NCBI RefSeq assembly: GCF_001651855.1 | Contig: NZ_LNQC01000049.1 | Span: forward strand, 124,001-188,000 | Origin: Sinorhizobium americanum | GTDB taxonomy: Bacteria; Pseudomonadota; Alphaproteobacteria; Rhizobiales; Rhizobiaceae | Direction of reading: 5' to 3' | Length of the DNA: 64,000 nt | Part shown: positions 8,670 through 16,029 of the stretch, piece after piece | Layout of the letters: the number at the start of each line of letters is the position of its first letter | Numbering within the stretch: the stretch's first letter is position 1 | Notes under the pieces: generated by a model | Database searches by the model: none | What the model was told of the DNA's origin: nothing | What the model saw: only the letters and a program-made list of their open reading frames with translations | Translations under genes and position numbers: made by a program

Positions 8670-8685
8670 TCGGACCAAGGTCTGA
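8670..8685. promoter_or_regulatory. Operator-like near-palindrome TCGGACCAAGGTCTGA (site B)
   Basis: Differs from site A at one central base (A for T). It lies in the long leader upstream of the secreted Ser/Gly-rich protein gene. See sites at 5813 and 9315. Confidence 0.6.
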
Positions 8686-8723
8686 AAGAGATCGGCTTGG
8701 CCATCGGGGCGCAGCGACAAAGA

Positions 8724-8751
8724 GAGCCCGCCGGATGGAACCGGCGAGCTC
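8724..8751 (-). terminator. Hairpin, possible terminator of the 8920-9114 gene
   Basis: GAGC plus CGCCGG pair with CCGGCG plus GCTC around the loop ATGGAA, with one C/A mismatch. Read on the minus strand it is followed by the short T-rich stretch TCTTTG. It lies about 170 bp beyond the end of the minus-strand miniprotein. The weak T tract makes a terminator call tentative. Confidence 0.4.
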
Positions 8752-8919
8752 GACCCCCGCGCAGGAAGGGACGGCGCTGCGCGAAGATTTGCGTCAAGAA
8801 CAGCACTTTCGCCTATAAGTTCCTTTTCTCCTCAGCACTCAGACCTATGCGCGTGCCGATCAGACCAAGGGCCAATGCGCCGTGCGGCGGAAGTCCAGGT
8901 CAAGACAGGGCCCCGCTCG

Positions 8920-9114
8920 TTACGGCGCCTTGTCCGCGCTTTCGACCATTGTGACGGCATCAGGTGGATAGACACGGGTTTGCTGGCGGGGCTCCGTGAG
9001 CAAATCCCCGACGAACAGATAGGCGCTCAACACAGCGATCATCGCAAGCATCAATGCGACGGGTATTCCGCTGCGGGCTTCTCGTTCCGGATAGGCCGAT
9101 ATTCTGTATCGCAT
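8920..9114 (-). CDS. Small single-TM protein (64 aa), function unknown
   Basis: The protein has a basic N-terminus, one transmembrane segment (about 17-38, IPVALMLAMIAVLSAYLFVG) and a short polar tail rich in Pro and Thr, predicted outside. A GGAG Shine-Dalgarno stands 8 nt before the ATG, which is the main reason to accept so short a gene. It lies between operator-like sites B and C, so it may belong to the same regulon. No family recognised. Confidence 0.6.
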   Translation of the reverse strand: MRYRISAYPEREARSGIPVALMLAMIAVLSAYLFVGDLLTEPRQQTRVYPPDAVTMVESADKAP

Positions 9115-9568
9115 CGCGCATCTCCATTCCGTGTGGGACGCGAGGTAAAATCCCCCCGCATCAGACCGGCTCGGCGCCGCCGCTAGCCTTACCGTCGTGC
9201 CAGCCGAGTCGGTCCCTCAACGGCAGCTATGCGGTTCCATGGTCTTTCGTTCCCCTGAAACGTCCTCCTTAGACCTTTGTCATTGGAGACTGGTCCGAAA
9301 GACGGGGGGAAATATCCGACCAAGGTCTGGTCAGGAACTGACATCGTCGTTCGTCCGATTACTTCGAGAGCACTGACCAGCGGCTCAGAGCCACAAGCCA
9401 ACTCGTCGTTCCTCCGAAAAGGAGCCGCCGCCGATCGGTGCCCTTGCCGCTCCGGAGACCTTGAAGGACCTATCACGGATATTTCATTGTGCAGTGCAGC
9501 AACTAATTCCGCTGGGCGACGTTATGGCTTGGTGGCGCCCCGGCTGCTGACGCAGGAGATATCCATTC
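9115..9568. other. 454-bp divergent intergenic region upstream of the esterase
   Basis: No credible coding frame. It contains a cluster of related half-sites: AGACCTTTGTC (9271-9281), GGTCCGA (9292-9298) and full site C (9315-9330). An unusually long leader lies between site C and the esterase start at 9569. Confidence 0.55.
9315..9330. promoter_or_regulatory. Operator-like near-palindrome TCCGACCAAGGTCTGG (site C)
   Basis: The third member of the TCSGACCWAGGTCTGR set, about 240 bp upstream of the esterase (+) and about 200 bp upstream of the miniprotein (-). Two partial half-sites sit just upstream of it. Confidence 0.6.
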
Positions 9569-10660
9569 ATGAGAACAGTACCCGACACGGTTGCAAGGAT
9601 CACGCGGCTCAAGTCAGGCAAAGCCGAGCCTGCTCAACCCCGCAACAGGCTTTTCGCGCTTACGAATTTCGGTTCTAACCCCGGAGCACTGAAGGCCAAG
9701 TGCTATCTGCCGAAAAGCCTCGCGAAGAAGCCGGCGCTTGTCGTCGTCCTGCACGGCTGCACGCAGATTCCGGCCGACTACGACGCCGGCTCGGGCTGGT
9801 CGAAAATGGCCGACGAGCATGGCTTCGCGCTTCTCTACCCGCAGCAAGTGCGCGACAACAACGGCAATCTCTGTTTCAACTGGTTCCTCTCCGACGACAT
9901 CGGCCGCGATAAGGGCGAGGCACTCTCCATCCGCCAAATGATCGGAACGATGGTCTCGAGGCACAAGCTTGCCAGCGAAAGGGTATACGTCACCGGGCTT
10001 TCCGCCGGGGGCGCAATGGCGAATGTTCTGCTCGCAACCTATCCGGACGTCTTTGCCGGCGGGGCGATTATTGCCGGCCTTCCCTATGGAACCGCGTCGA
10101 CGGTCTCGGGGGCATTCGAGCGGATGCGCGGGCACGGCATTCCGAAGAGCCGGGAGCTGCGCGCCGGCCTTCGCGCCGCCTCGCCCCACACCGGACCCTG
10201 GCCGACACTTTCCGTCTGGTACGGGACGGGCGACAGCACCGTTGCCGAAGCGAACGCGCGGGCGATCGTCGAACAATGGCGCGGGGTGCACGACGTAGCT
10301 TCGGCTCCGGCCGTCACCGATACCGTCGACGGCCAGACGCGGAAGGTCTGGAGGGACGCCGACGGACGGGACCGCATCGCGCTCTACAGCATCCACGATA
10401 TGGGGCATGGATTGCCGCTCAACGTGGCGAGCGGCTACGGAAAAAGCGGTCCCTACATGCTTGATGTCGGCATCTCCTCCACCGTGCACATCGCCCAATC
10501 CTGGGGGCTGACGCGAAAACCCGCGAGCGGCCGGCGGCGTAAAGCGGCGGCAAAACCAATCTCCGCGCGCGTCATGCCCGCCGATCGCTCGTCGCCACGG
10601 GACGACAAGATCCGGAAAGCCATCGATTATGCGCTTCGCGCGACCGGCTTGAAGCGATAG
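9569..10660 (+). CDS. PHB-depolymerase-family esterase
   Basis: 363 aa, alpha/beta-hydrolase of the poly(3-hydroxybutyrate) depolymerase / feruloyl esterase family. It has the oxyanion strand VVVLHGCTQ, the nucleophile elbow GLSAGGA (S145), a likely catalytic Asp at D222 (YGTGDSTV) and His at H280 (HDMGHGLP). There is no N-terminal signal peptide, suggesting a cytoplasmic or unconventionally exported enzyme. The C-terminal 50 residues are basic. An AGGAG about 10 nt upstream supports the start. The preceding region carries site C of the two-component palindrome set. The substrate (PHB oligomers or another ester) is not determinable. Confidence 0.85.
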   Translation: MRTVPDTVARITRLKSGKAEPAQPRNRLFALTNFGSNPGALKAKCYLPKSLAKKPALVVVLHGCTQIPADYDAGSGWSKMADEHGFALLYPQQVRDNNGNLCFNWFLSDDIGRDKGEALSIRQMIGTMVSRHKLASERVYVTGLSAGGAMANVLLATYPDVFAGGAIIAGLPYGTASTVSGAFERMRGHGIPKSRELRAGLRAASPHTGPWPTLSVWYGTGDSTVAEANARAIVEQWRGVHDVASAPAVTDTVDGQTRKVWRDADGRDRIALYSIHDMGHGLPLNVASGYGKSGPYMLDVGISSTVHIAQSWGLTRKPASGRRRKAAAKPISARVMPADRSSPRDDKIRKAIDYALRATGLKR

Positions 10661-10693
10661 CCGGCATCCGGCGCATGCGGCAGCGGCAAAACT

Positions 10694-11140
10694 CTAAGTG
10701 CGGCCGTGCCAGGGATCCGGGCCCGGATTGCGTCCGGCCGCGGCCTCGGCCAGCCGGTCGAGATAGTGGGCCCAGCCTTCCGCATGGCCGGCACATTGCT
10801 CGGCACTGGGCAGGCCCGAATGGGTCAGGCGCAGCAGCGTTCCGTCCGGCTGTTCGATCAGGTCGATCTCAACGAGGCTCGATCCCGGCGGCACGACCTC
10901 GCTGCCCTCCCAGCCGAAGCTGTAGGCGAGCCGGTGGACCGGCACCACTTCGCGGAATGATCCGCGGGCGAAGCGGGCCCCGGTGACGTTGACCAGATAA
11001 AGTCCCTCGGGCTGCGGCTCGATCTCCGCCTCGGTGCCCATCCAGCGCAGGATCTTCTCCGGATCGGTCAGCAGCGCAAAGACGGCGGCGGGCGGCGCGG
11101 CAATGTGCGTCTCACGGCGGACGACGAGGGACTCTTGCAT
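10694..11140 (-). CDS. SRPBCC (AHSA1-like) domain protein
   Basis: 148 aa; one START/Bet v1-like domain of the Aha1 C-terminal type, with the usual IAAPPAAVFALLTDPEKILRW opening and LLRLTHSGLP near the end. The frame extends to 11239, but GGGAG lies 5 nt before the ATG at 11140. These proteins bind hydrophobic ligands, and are often paired with ArsR regulators; none is present here. Divergent from the nucleotide cyclase across about 190 bp in which I see no clear operator. Confidence 0.82.
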   Translation of the reverse strand: MQESLVVRRETHIAAPPAAVFALLTDPEKILRWMGTEAEIEPQPEGLYLVNVTGARFARGSFREVVPVHRLAYSFGWEGSEVVPPGSSLVEIDLIEQPDGTLLRLTHSGLPSAEQCAGHAEGWAHYLDRLAEAAAGRNPGPDPWHGRT

Positions 11141-11333
11141 CGGTCTCCCCCATGGTTGCCCACCTGCAGCCATGGATCGGCAGGCGGGATCGGGACCGTG
11201 CCAATGATAGCTCCGCGGCGCCGGATGCGCCACCATCAACGCGCCCCGCGCGGGCTGGCCGCCCGCGATGAGCGTAAGGGATGGACCTGCAATTGACTAC
11301 CAATTCGCTCCAGGCGACAATTTGGAGACGCGG

Positions 11334-12428
11334 ATGACAGGCCGCATCCCCTGGCGCTATGCTTTCGGCATGGATCTGCCCGCACCCCTCGCCTGGCTCT
11401 TGGACGAGGCCGGCGCCTCGCCCGGCCCGGACCGGTTTCTCGCCGAGCTCGGCAGCCGATTGTTGGCCGATCGTCTCCCCTTGGCCGGCGGTGCCCTGAC
11501 GCTCGCGGTGCCGCATCCGATCATCGCCCGCCGCACGTGGCTGTGGCGCGCGGAGACCGGGGCGGTGATCGAGTCTCTCGGTTTCGCCGGCGGGCCGCCG
11601 AGCCAGGCCGAGCGCGATTGGCTGGCCGGGCTCGGTCCGGTGCTGGCGGACACGGTCGGCGCGGCGGCTGACAAACCCCTGCTCGCCTGGGCCGGGACGC
11701 GCGGCTTCAACCCGGCCGAGGTCTTGAGGCTGCGCCAGGCGGCCCGCTTTGCCGCAGCACCCCTGGCCGTGCTTGCCGAGCGGGCAGCGCTGTCGGCGCT
11801 GCTCGAGGCCTATCTCGGCCGCCGCAGCGCCGCTCGGGTCCGGGCCGGCGCACTGACCCGGGGGACCGGCGAGACCATCCGCGCCGCGCTGCTCTATGCC
11901 GATCTCCGCAACTTCACCGCGCTCTCCGAGGCGACCGAGCCTGCCGAGATGATCGCGTCGCTCGACGCCTGGTTCGACCGCGTCGCCGGGGCGATCCACG
12001 CCTTCGGGGGCGAGGTTTTGAAGTTCATCGGCGACGGCCTGCTGGCGATCTTCCCGGTGACCGGTTCGGCGGCCGAGGCCTGCGAAGCGGCCCTGCGCGC
12101 CGTCGTCGCCGCCCGCGCCGGCATGGCGCATTTCGACGCCGCACGCCAGGCCCAGGGCCTGCCGCCGCTCCCCTTCGGCACGGCCCTGCATCTCGGCGAC
12201 GTCCTCTGGGGCAATATCGGCGCCGTCGACCGGCTCGACTTCACCGCCATCGGCCCCGCCGTCAACCTCGTCAGCCGCCTCGAGGGCCTGTGCCGCCCGC
12301 TCGGCCGCTCGGTCCTGATCTCCGGCGCCGTCGCCGCGGAAACCTCAAGCCCGCTGCTGCCGCTCGGCGAACACAAGCTCCGCGGCATTGCTGCGCCCTG
12401 CGCGGTGTTCACGCTGGCGGATGGGTGA
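11334..12428 (+). CDS. Class III adenylate/guanylate cyclase
   Basis: 364 aa, soluble. A roughly 170-residue Ala/Leu-rich N-terminal region without a recognisable sensor domain precedes the cyclase domain (about 180-360). Metal-binding Asp residues are D190 (YADLRNFTALSE) and D234 (KFIGDGLLAIF); the transition-state region TAIGPAVNLVSRLE is present, so it should be catalytic. The frame opens at 11268, but GGAG 6 nt before the ATG at 11334 supports that start. Substrate-specifying residues cannot be assigned safely by eye; adenylate cyclase is the default. Confidence 0.85.
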   Translation: MTGRIPWRYAFGMDLPAPLAWLLDEAGASPGPDRFLAELGSRLLADRLPLAGGALTLAVPHPIIARRTWLWRAETGAVIESLGFAGGPPSQAERDWLAGLGPVLADTVGAAADKPLLAWAGTRGFNPAEVLRLRQAARFAAAPLAVLAERAALSALLEAYLGRRSAARVRAGALTRGTGETIRAALLYADLRNFTALSEATEPAEMIASLDAWFDRVAGAIHAFGGEVLKFIGDGLLAIFPVTGSAAEACEAALRAVVAARAGMAHFDAARQAQGLPPLPFGTALHLGDVLWGNIGAVDRLDFTAIGPAVNLVSRLEGLCRPLGRSVLISGAVAAETSSPLLPLGEHKLRGIAAPCAVFTLADG

Positions 12429-12436
12429 GTGGGGGG

Positions 12437-12751
12437 CGGTGAGAGTAGGGTGGGTGGGCTTTCGCGACCCCTCCGGTCAAAAAACTTTGGAAAGACGCCA
12501 TCTTTGAGAGGACCGAATGACATCTTCACTGACGGCAGTGGCAGAGGCTGCGCCTTGTTAAGAAACCGACGATAACTGACGTTCTGGGATAATATAGCCA
12601 GGACATCGGCGGCTGAGATTGACGAGGACTCCAACGGCTCCGCCAGAGCATGGGCGCGAAGCGCCTCCGGCCAGTTTTCAAAAGATGAGGCGACGATATC
12701 GTCGGCCCAACGTTCGATCTGCGAAAAATTCATTATCGCATTCGGGTGCAT
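12437..12751 (-). pseudogene. Probable truncated ORF at the end of the effector/immunity operon
   Basis: From an ATG at 12751 about 95 plausible protein-like codons (MNFSQIERWADDIVASSFENW...) can be read in AT-richer DNA. The frame then runs on antisense through the cyclase gene to 11894 as low-complexity Arg/Ser/Pro, so the natural C-terminus seems lost. It starts 32 bp after the SUKH gene on the same strand and could be a remnant immunity or orphan gene of the T6SS effector operon. No family recognised; a genuine short gene with a sequencing-shifted stop is the alternative. Confidence 0.4.
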
Positions 12752-12783
12752 CGCTTAGCAACTTCGTCGAACCGATTATCGCC

Positions 12784-13440
12784 TTACTCCACGGGTAAAC
12801 TGTACTTAGCGACAAGATTTTTCTCCGTGTCGAGGGCTCCCAAAAACGCCGTGAAGCTATCGGCGACATAACCGATATTGTCCCACCCGTATCCGGACGT
12901 GCCAAATGTCTGCCGTTTGATTTGGGGGATGTAGAGAATCTGCCCAACGGTGGCAGGTCGCAAGTCAATGAGTATTGTGCACTCATTATCGCGACTCAGA
13001 GGAAGGAGTTCTCGGGGTATGCGAGCTCCAATACCTTCGAGATGCCGGTGGGGGTAATGAAGTGCTCGTATCGCTGTGAGCGTTAGCTTTGCCCATGGGA
13101 CGAGGGTATGATTGAAAGTTATGACGGGGCCGCTTTTGTAAGCACATTTGAAGTAGTAGGCCCCGATTTTTGGTACGCCGCCGACAGTTGAATATTCGAT
13201 CAGGAATTCTTGATAGTCATCCGGGATATCGGCGCCAAGCTCAGATTTGATTGCCGCTATGTCTTCCTGAGTACTCGGCTGGAAGTAGTCAGGCCCGAGC
13301 TCTTCGCGGATCTTCCACATGTCATAAACTTTTGAATTTAGGCCTTTTAGGTCCATATCGAGTTTTCCGTAGAAGAGATCCATTTTCTGCACCGATCGAA
13401 AGCCGGAATGCGATACGTTGTCGTGAAAGTCGCTATTCAC
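12784..13440 (-). CDS. SUKH (SMI1/KNR4) family immunity protein
   Basis: 218 aa, cytosolic. The central region has the SUKH signature: IAAIKSELGADIPDDYQEFL followed by a small-residue turn (STVGGVP, about 60-90), then beta strands (CTILIDLR, GQILYIPQ) and a closing helix (ADSFTAFLGAL). SUKH proteins are established immunity factors against nuclease and other polymorphic toxins. Its start overlaps the preceding stop as ATGA, tying it to the effector operon headed by vgrG. The probable partner is the AHH nuclease at 14677-16029. The gene is more AT-rich than the T6SS core, suggesting exchange of the effector cassette. Confidence 0.8.
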   Translation of the reverse strand: MNSDFHDNVSHSGFRSVQKMDLFYGKLDMDLKGLNSKVYDMWKIREELGPDYFQPSTQEDIAAIKSELGADIPDDYQEFLIEYSTVGGVPKIGAYYFKCAYKSGPVITFNHTLVPWAKLTLTAIRALHYPHRHLEGIGARIPRELLPLSRDNECTILIDLRPATVGQILYIPQIKRQTFGTSGYGWDNIGYVADSFTAFLGALDTEKNLVAKYSLPVE

Positions 13441-13643
13441 AAAGCCGACTGAACCGTCTTCGAAATGATGAAGCGTCGTATTCGGCGGCTGACCAGCTGG
13501 AACGCGTCGGGATACTCGCGAAACAGCGTCTCGGCGTCTTTTGAAACGCTGCTGTTGTGAGACCGATGATCGAGTTGAAATTTACCGCCGACCGTATGCG
13601 CGTCGAAATCGGGATAGCCATCCTTTGACCCCCATTTCGTCAT
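13437..13643 (-). CDS. 68-aa protein in the effector/immunity chain, unknown
   Basis: Starts at the ATGA overlap with the upstream beta-propeller-like gene and ends in an ATGA overlap with the SUKH gene, strong evidence that it is translated. It reads MTKWGSKDGYPDFDAHTV and then a polar, basic C-terminus (VSRRIRRFIISKTVQ). No family recognised. It could be a small immunity protein, a chaperone or a toxin C-terminal remnant. An upstream ATG in the same frame (13682) lies inside the preceding gene and is not favoured. Confidence 0.6.
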   Translation of the reverse strand: MTKWGSKDGYPDFDAHTVGGKFQLDHRSHNSSVSKDAETLFREYPDAFQLVSRRIRRFIISKTVQSAL

Positions 13644-14680
13644 CGGATGGGCGGGTTGTCCGGATGATCTACCCTCGTCCAAGTCGAGCCGTCAAAATAA
13701 GCCAGGTCCTTGAAACCGAACGACCATAGAACGCCGTCTGCGACATCGAGTTGGTGCGGATCAAGGAAGTCCGGGGTTAAATCGGTCTGGTAGGGTGCGG
13801 CTAAACCTGTCGTGAGATCATAAGTGTATAGACCGCGCTCTGAAGCCAGGAACAACTTGCCGCCAAACGCTGCGATCCCCGTAAACGATGCGGCATCCTC
13901 GAGCGGCCAAACCGATTGGAACCCGACTCTTTCGTTCCCGCGCAACAATGTGCCATAGGCGCCAGCAACGAAGACCGTTTCCGCATCCAAAACGCAGAGC
14001 TTGTGCAAATGGTTTTTGGTTCCCGTCGGCACCTTCTTCCAGTTAGTTCCGTTATAATGATAGACCTCACCCTCGAGGCCAGTCGCATAAATGTCATCTT
14101 CTGCTAGGCCGGCGATACTATGGAAATGCCTTATCCCGCTCATGGGTGATTGAAGTTTCTGACGCTCCAAAGGGTCTATCAAAATATCACCTGAGATCAA
14201 CTGCCAACGTCCGTTGGCAGTGCGGCGATATACCTGGTTGGCTCCGCCACACACATACAGGGCACTTCCAATGGCTCGAATTTCATTGACGTAACCGAGA
14301 TGTTTGGACCACGGCTTGTTCAATCCCGCGCCTTCGATGTGCTCCTCGATGTGAGGATTACCGCCAGGGCCCATGAGTTCGATCTCCCCCTCGGATGACA
14401 ACGCGACATAAATGCGCCTTGCTTGGGGATATGAACGCCAAACGCAGAGAGAGACGACCTGCCATGGCTGATCATGCGCCATCCACGGTTGCTTGTATCT
14501 TCCGGAAAGATTTACTCCTGAAAGCCGGGAATAATATACTTCATCGAAATACTCCCTGTATTTATCGAGGTACTGAGCGATGTACACATAATCCTTCTCA
14601 ATTGCCACCCCGGCAACCATCGTCAGCTCGGTGTTTCCATTGTCAAATTCGCGTTCTGTCTCAGCCATACTATTCCTCAC
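13640..14680 (-). CDS. Beta-propeller-like protein next to T6SS effector
   Basis: 346 aa, no signal peptide. Residues about 80-340 contain repeated beta-rich units with aromatic and Gly turns (EIRAIGSALYVCGG, DIYATGLEGEVYHYNG, TVFVAGAYGTLLRG, GKLFLASERGLYTYD, LWSFGFKDLAYFDG), roughly one per 40-45 residues, suggesting a six-bladed propeller. Its start overlaps the effector's stop (ATGA). Either an immunity protein for the AHH effector, binding it in the cytosol, or an accessory factor; position favours immunity. AT-richer than the T6SS core. Confidence 0.65.
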   Translation of the reverse strand: MRNSMAETEREFDNGNTELTMVAGVAIEKDYVYIAQYLDKYREYFDEVYYSRLSGVNLSGRYKQPWMAHDQPWQVVSLCVWRSYPQARRIYVALSSEGEIELMGPGGNPHIEEHIEGAGLNKPWSKHLGYVNEIRAIGSALYVCGGANQVYRRTANGRWQLISGDILIDPLERQKLQSPMSGIRHFHSIAGLAEDDIYATGLEGEVYHYNGTNWKKVPTGTKNHLHKLCVLDAETVFVAGAYGTLLRGNERVGFQSVWPLEDAASFTGIAAFGGKLFLASERGLYTYDLTTGLAAPYQTDLTPDFLDPHQLDVADGVLWSFGFKDLAYFDGSTWTRVDHPDNPPIR

Positions 14681-16029
14681 TCTGGCAAACTTGTGCGATT
14701 CTGGTTGCCAATATTCTCGACTTGATCCGGCATCAATGGGCTTTTTTGACCCCTAACAAGCGTGTCCGGCTCCATATCAAACACTTGCTGGTGGTAATTT
14801 CGAAGATAGCTGCGAATGTATTCCTTGTTACAGCGTCCGTTCGTGCCTTTCTCCAAAGCCTCGGAACCTAAGTCCTCGGCGCGCGACAACCGAATAAATC
14901 CACTAGGATTACCGTTTGCGGCTTCCAGGGCTGCTTGTGGATCGTAATAATCGAAGTGGATCCTTGAATGCTCGGAATCCCGTCCCATCCTATTGCTATC
15001 TACGCAGACAGCCGCACCAGAGGCTTTGCTGGGCGCGTTACTATACAGCCGCGAGCTTGTTGGCCCCCCGCTGCGGAAGGTTCGATCCGGCACAACGTGA
15101 TGAGCCTGCCGCCCTGACGCGGCGCAAATCGGCTGCATGATGTCATATGGCCCAATGGGGCAGCCACCCTCACGTTCCGTCACTCGCACGTTTTGCGTTA
15201 CTGAGAGCGGAATATCCATGGGAAGCCGGAGAATTGGCGTGCGCAATCTTGGCTGCAGGCCGACCTGCGCCCGAAGCGCGTCCTCGGCTGCGGCTTGCGC
15301 ACGCGAGATGCCGACATAGCCGACTGCCGGTGGCAGAAGCGCGACAGCGGCTGCAGCTCCGGCTACCCCGGCAGCAACGGGATTTGCCGCAACTGCGCGC
15401 ACGCCATGAGCAAATATGCCCCGGCGAGCCGCTTTTGTCGCTTCACGCTTCATGATGTCCCGAAGCAGTTGCTGGGCTTCCGGACTTGTACTGTCGAATG
15501 CCAGCTGGACGGGCTCGAATTCCGACGTTAAGCTTCCATATACCGGATCGTCGTCCAGGGCCGCCGCGTAAACTTGGCTATTCCGCACATAAATTGCCTC
15601 GCCCTGCGTATTCTTGTTGTTCATCCAAAAGCGATCGAGATGACGGATGACGTTGGAGCCCTCCGCGCGGACTTCAGCCGCATGACCGATAGGCTCACAG
15701 ATGTTCTCAACTGCACCCGACTTGATGCCTTTTTTCGTCCCGGGCGCGTCGCCATGGACGTGCGTCGTATTGGAGCGCAGCACCATCGCCTTTTGGCCAG
15801 TGAAGCGAACCGAGGGCGTATAGTTTTGGTCGTGGCCGCAATAGTCGACGATTTGATAGGGGATCGGGACCGCGTCCTTGCCGATCGGGGTCAGGCAAAC
15901 ATCAGGTGCAAGGCAGATGATTTTCGCAGCGTCGGTGTCTCGAAGGCCTTCAAGCGGCCGCTTTGTCGTCCATGGGCCCGGGTATTCTGGCTCGCCAACA
16001 TAGTTGTCGGCGGAAGGCGGAAGGCTCAT
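14677..16029 (-). CDS. T6SS effector: DUF4150 (PAAR-like) N-terminus, AHH/HNH-type nuclease C-terminus
   Basis: 450 aa. Residues about 35-145 form a PAAR-like DUF4150 domain expected to cap the VgrG spike. Residues 209-240 are hydrophobic Ala/Val-rich, possibly for crossing the target membrane. The C-terminus carries GRQAHHVVPD (A309-H310-H311) and a later EHSRIH (353-358), typical of AHH/HNH-Endonuclease VII superfamily toxins that cut DNA. It overlaps the DUF2169 adaptor's stop by ATGA, and DUF2169 proteins load DUF4150 effectors. Cognate immunity is probably SUKH (12784-13440) or the propeller protein. The DNA target is inferred from the family. Confidence 0.82.
   Translation of the reverse strand: MSLPPSADNYVGEPEYPGPWTTKRPLEGLRDTDAAKIICLAPDVCLTPIGKDAVPIPYQIVDYCGHDQNYTPSVRFTGQKAMVLRSNTTHVHGDAPGTKKGIKSGAVENICEPIGHAAEVRAEGSNVIRHLDRFWMNNKNTQGEAIYVRNSQVYAAALDDDPVYGSLTSEFEPVQLAFDSTSPEAQQLLRDIMKREATKAARRGIFAHGVRAVAANPVAAGVAGAAAAVALLPPAVGYVGISRAQAAAEDALRAQVGLQPRLRTPILRLPMDIPLSVTQNVRVTEREGGCPIGPYDIMQPICAASGRQAHHVVPDRTFRSGGPTSSRLYSNAPSKASGAAVCVDSNRMGRDSEHSRIHFDYYDPQAALEAANGNPSGFIRLSRAEDLGSEALEKGTNGRCNKEYIRSYLRNYHQQVFDMEPDTLVRGQKSPLMPDQVENIGNQNRTSLPE

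Larger units (their letters stand above)
8467..8919. other. 453-bp gene-free interval
   Basis: No open frame here has a credible start and domain. It holds operator-like site B (8670-8685), a strong hairpin (8724-8751) and a partial match TCAGACCAAGGG near 8860. It separates two minus-strand genes, so site B lies about 205 bp upstream of the start at 8466. Confidence 0.6.
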
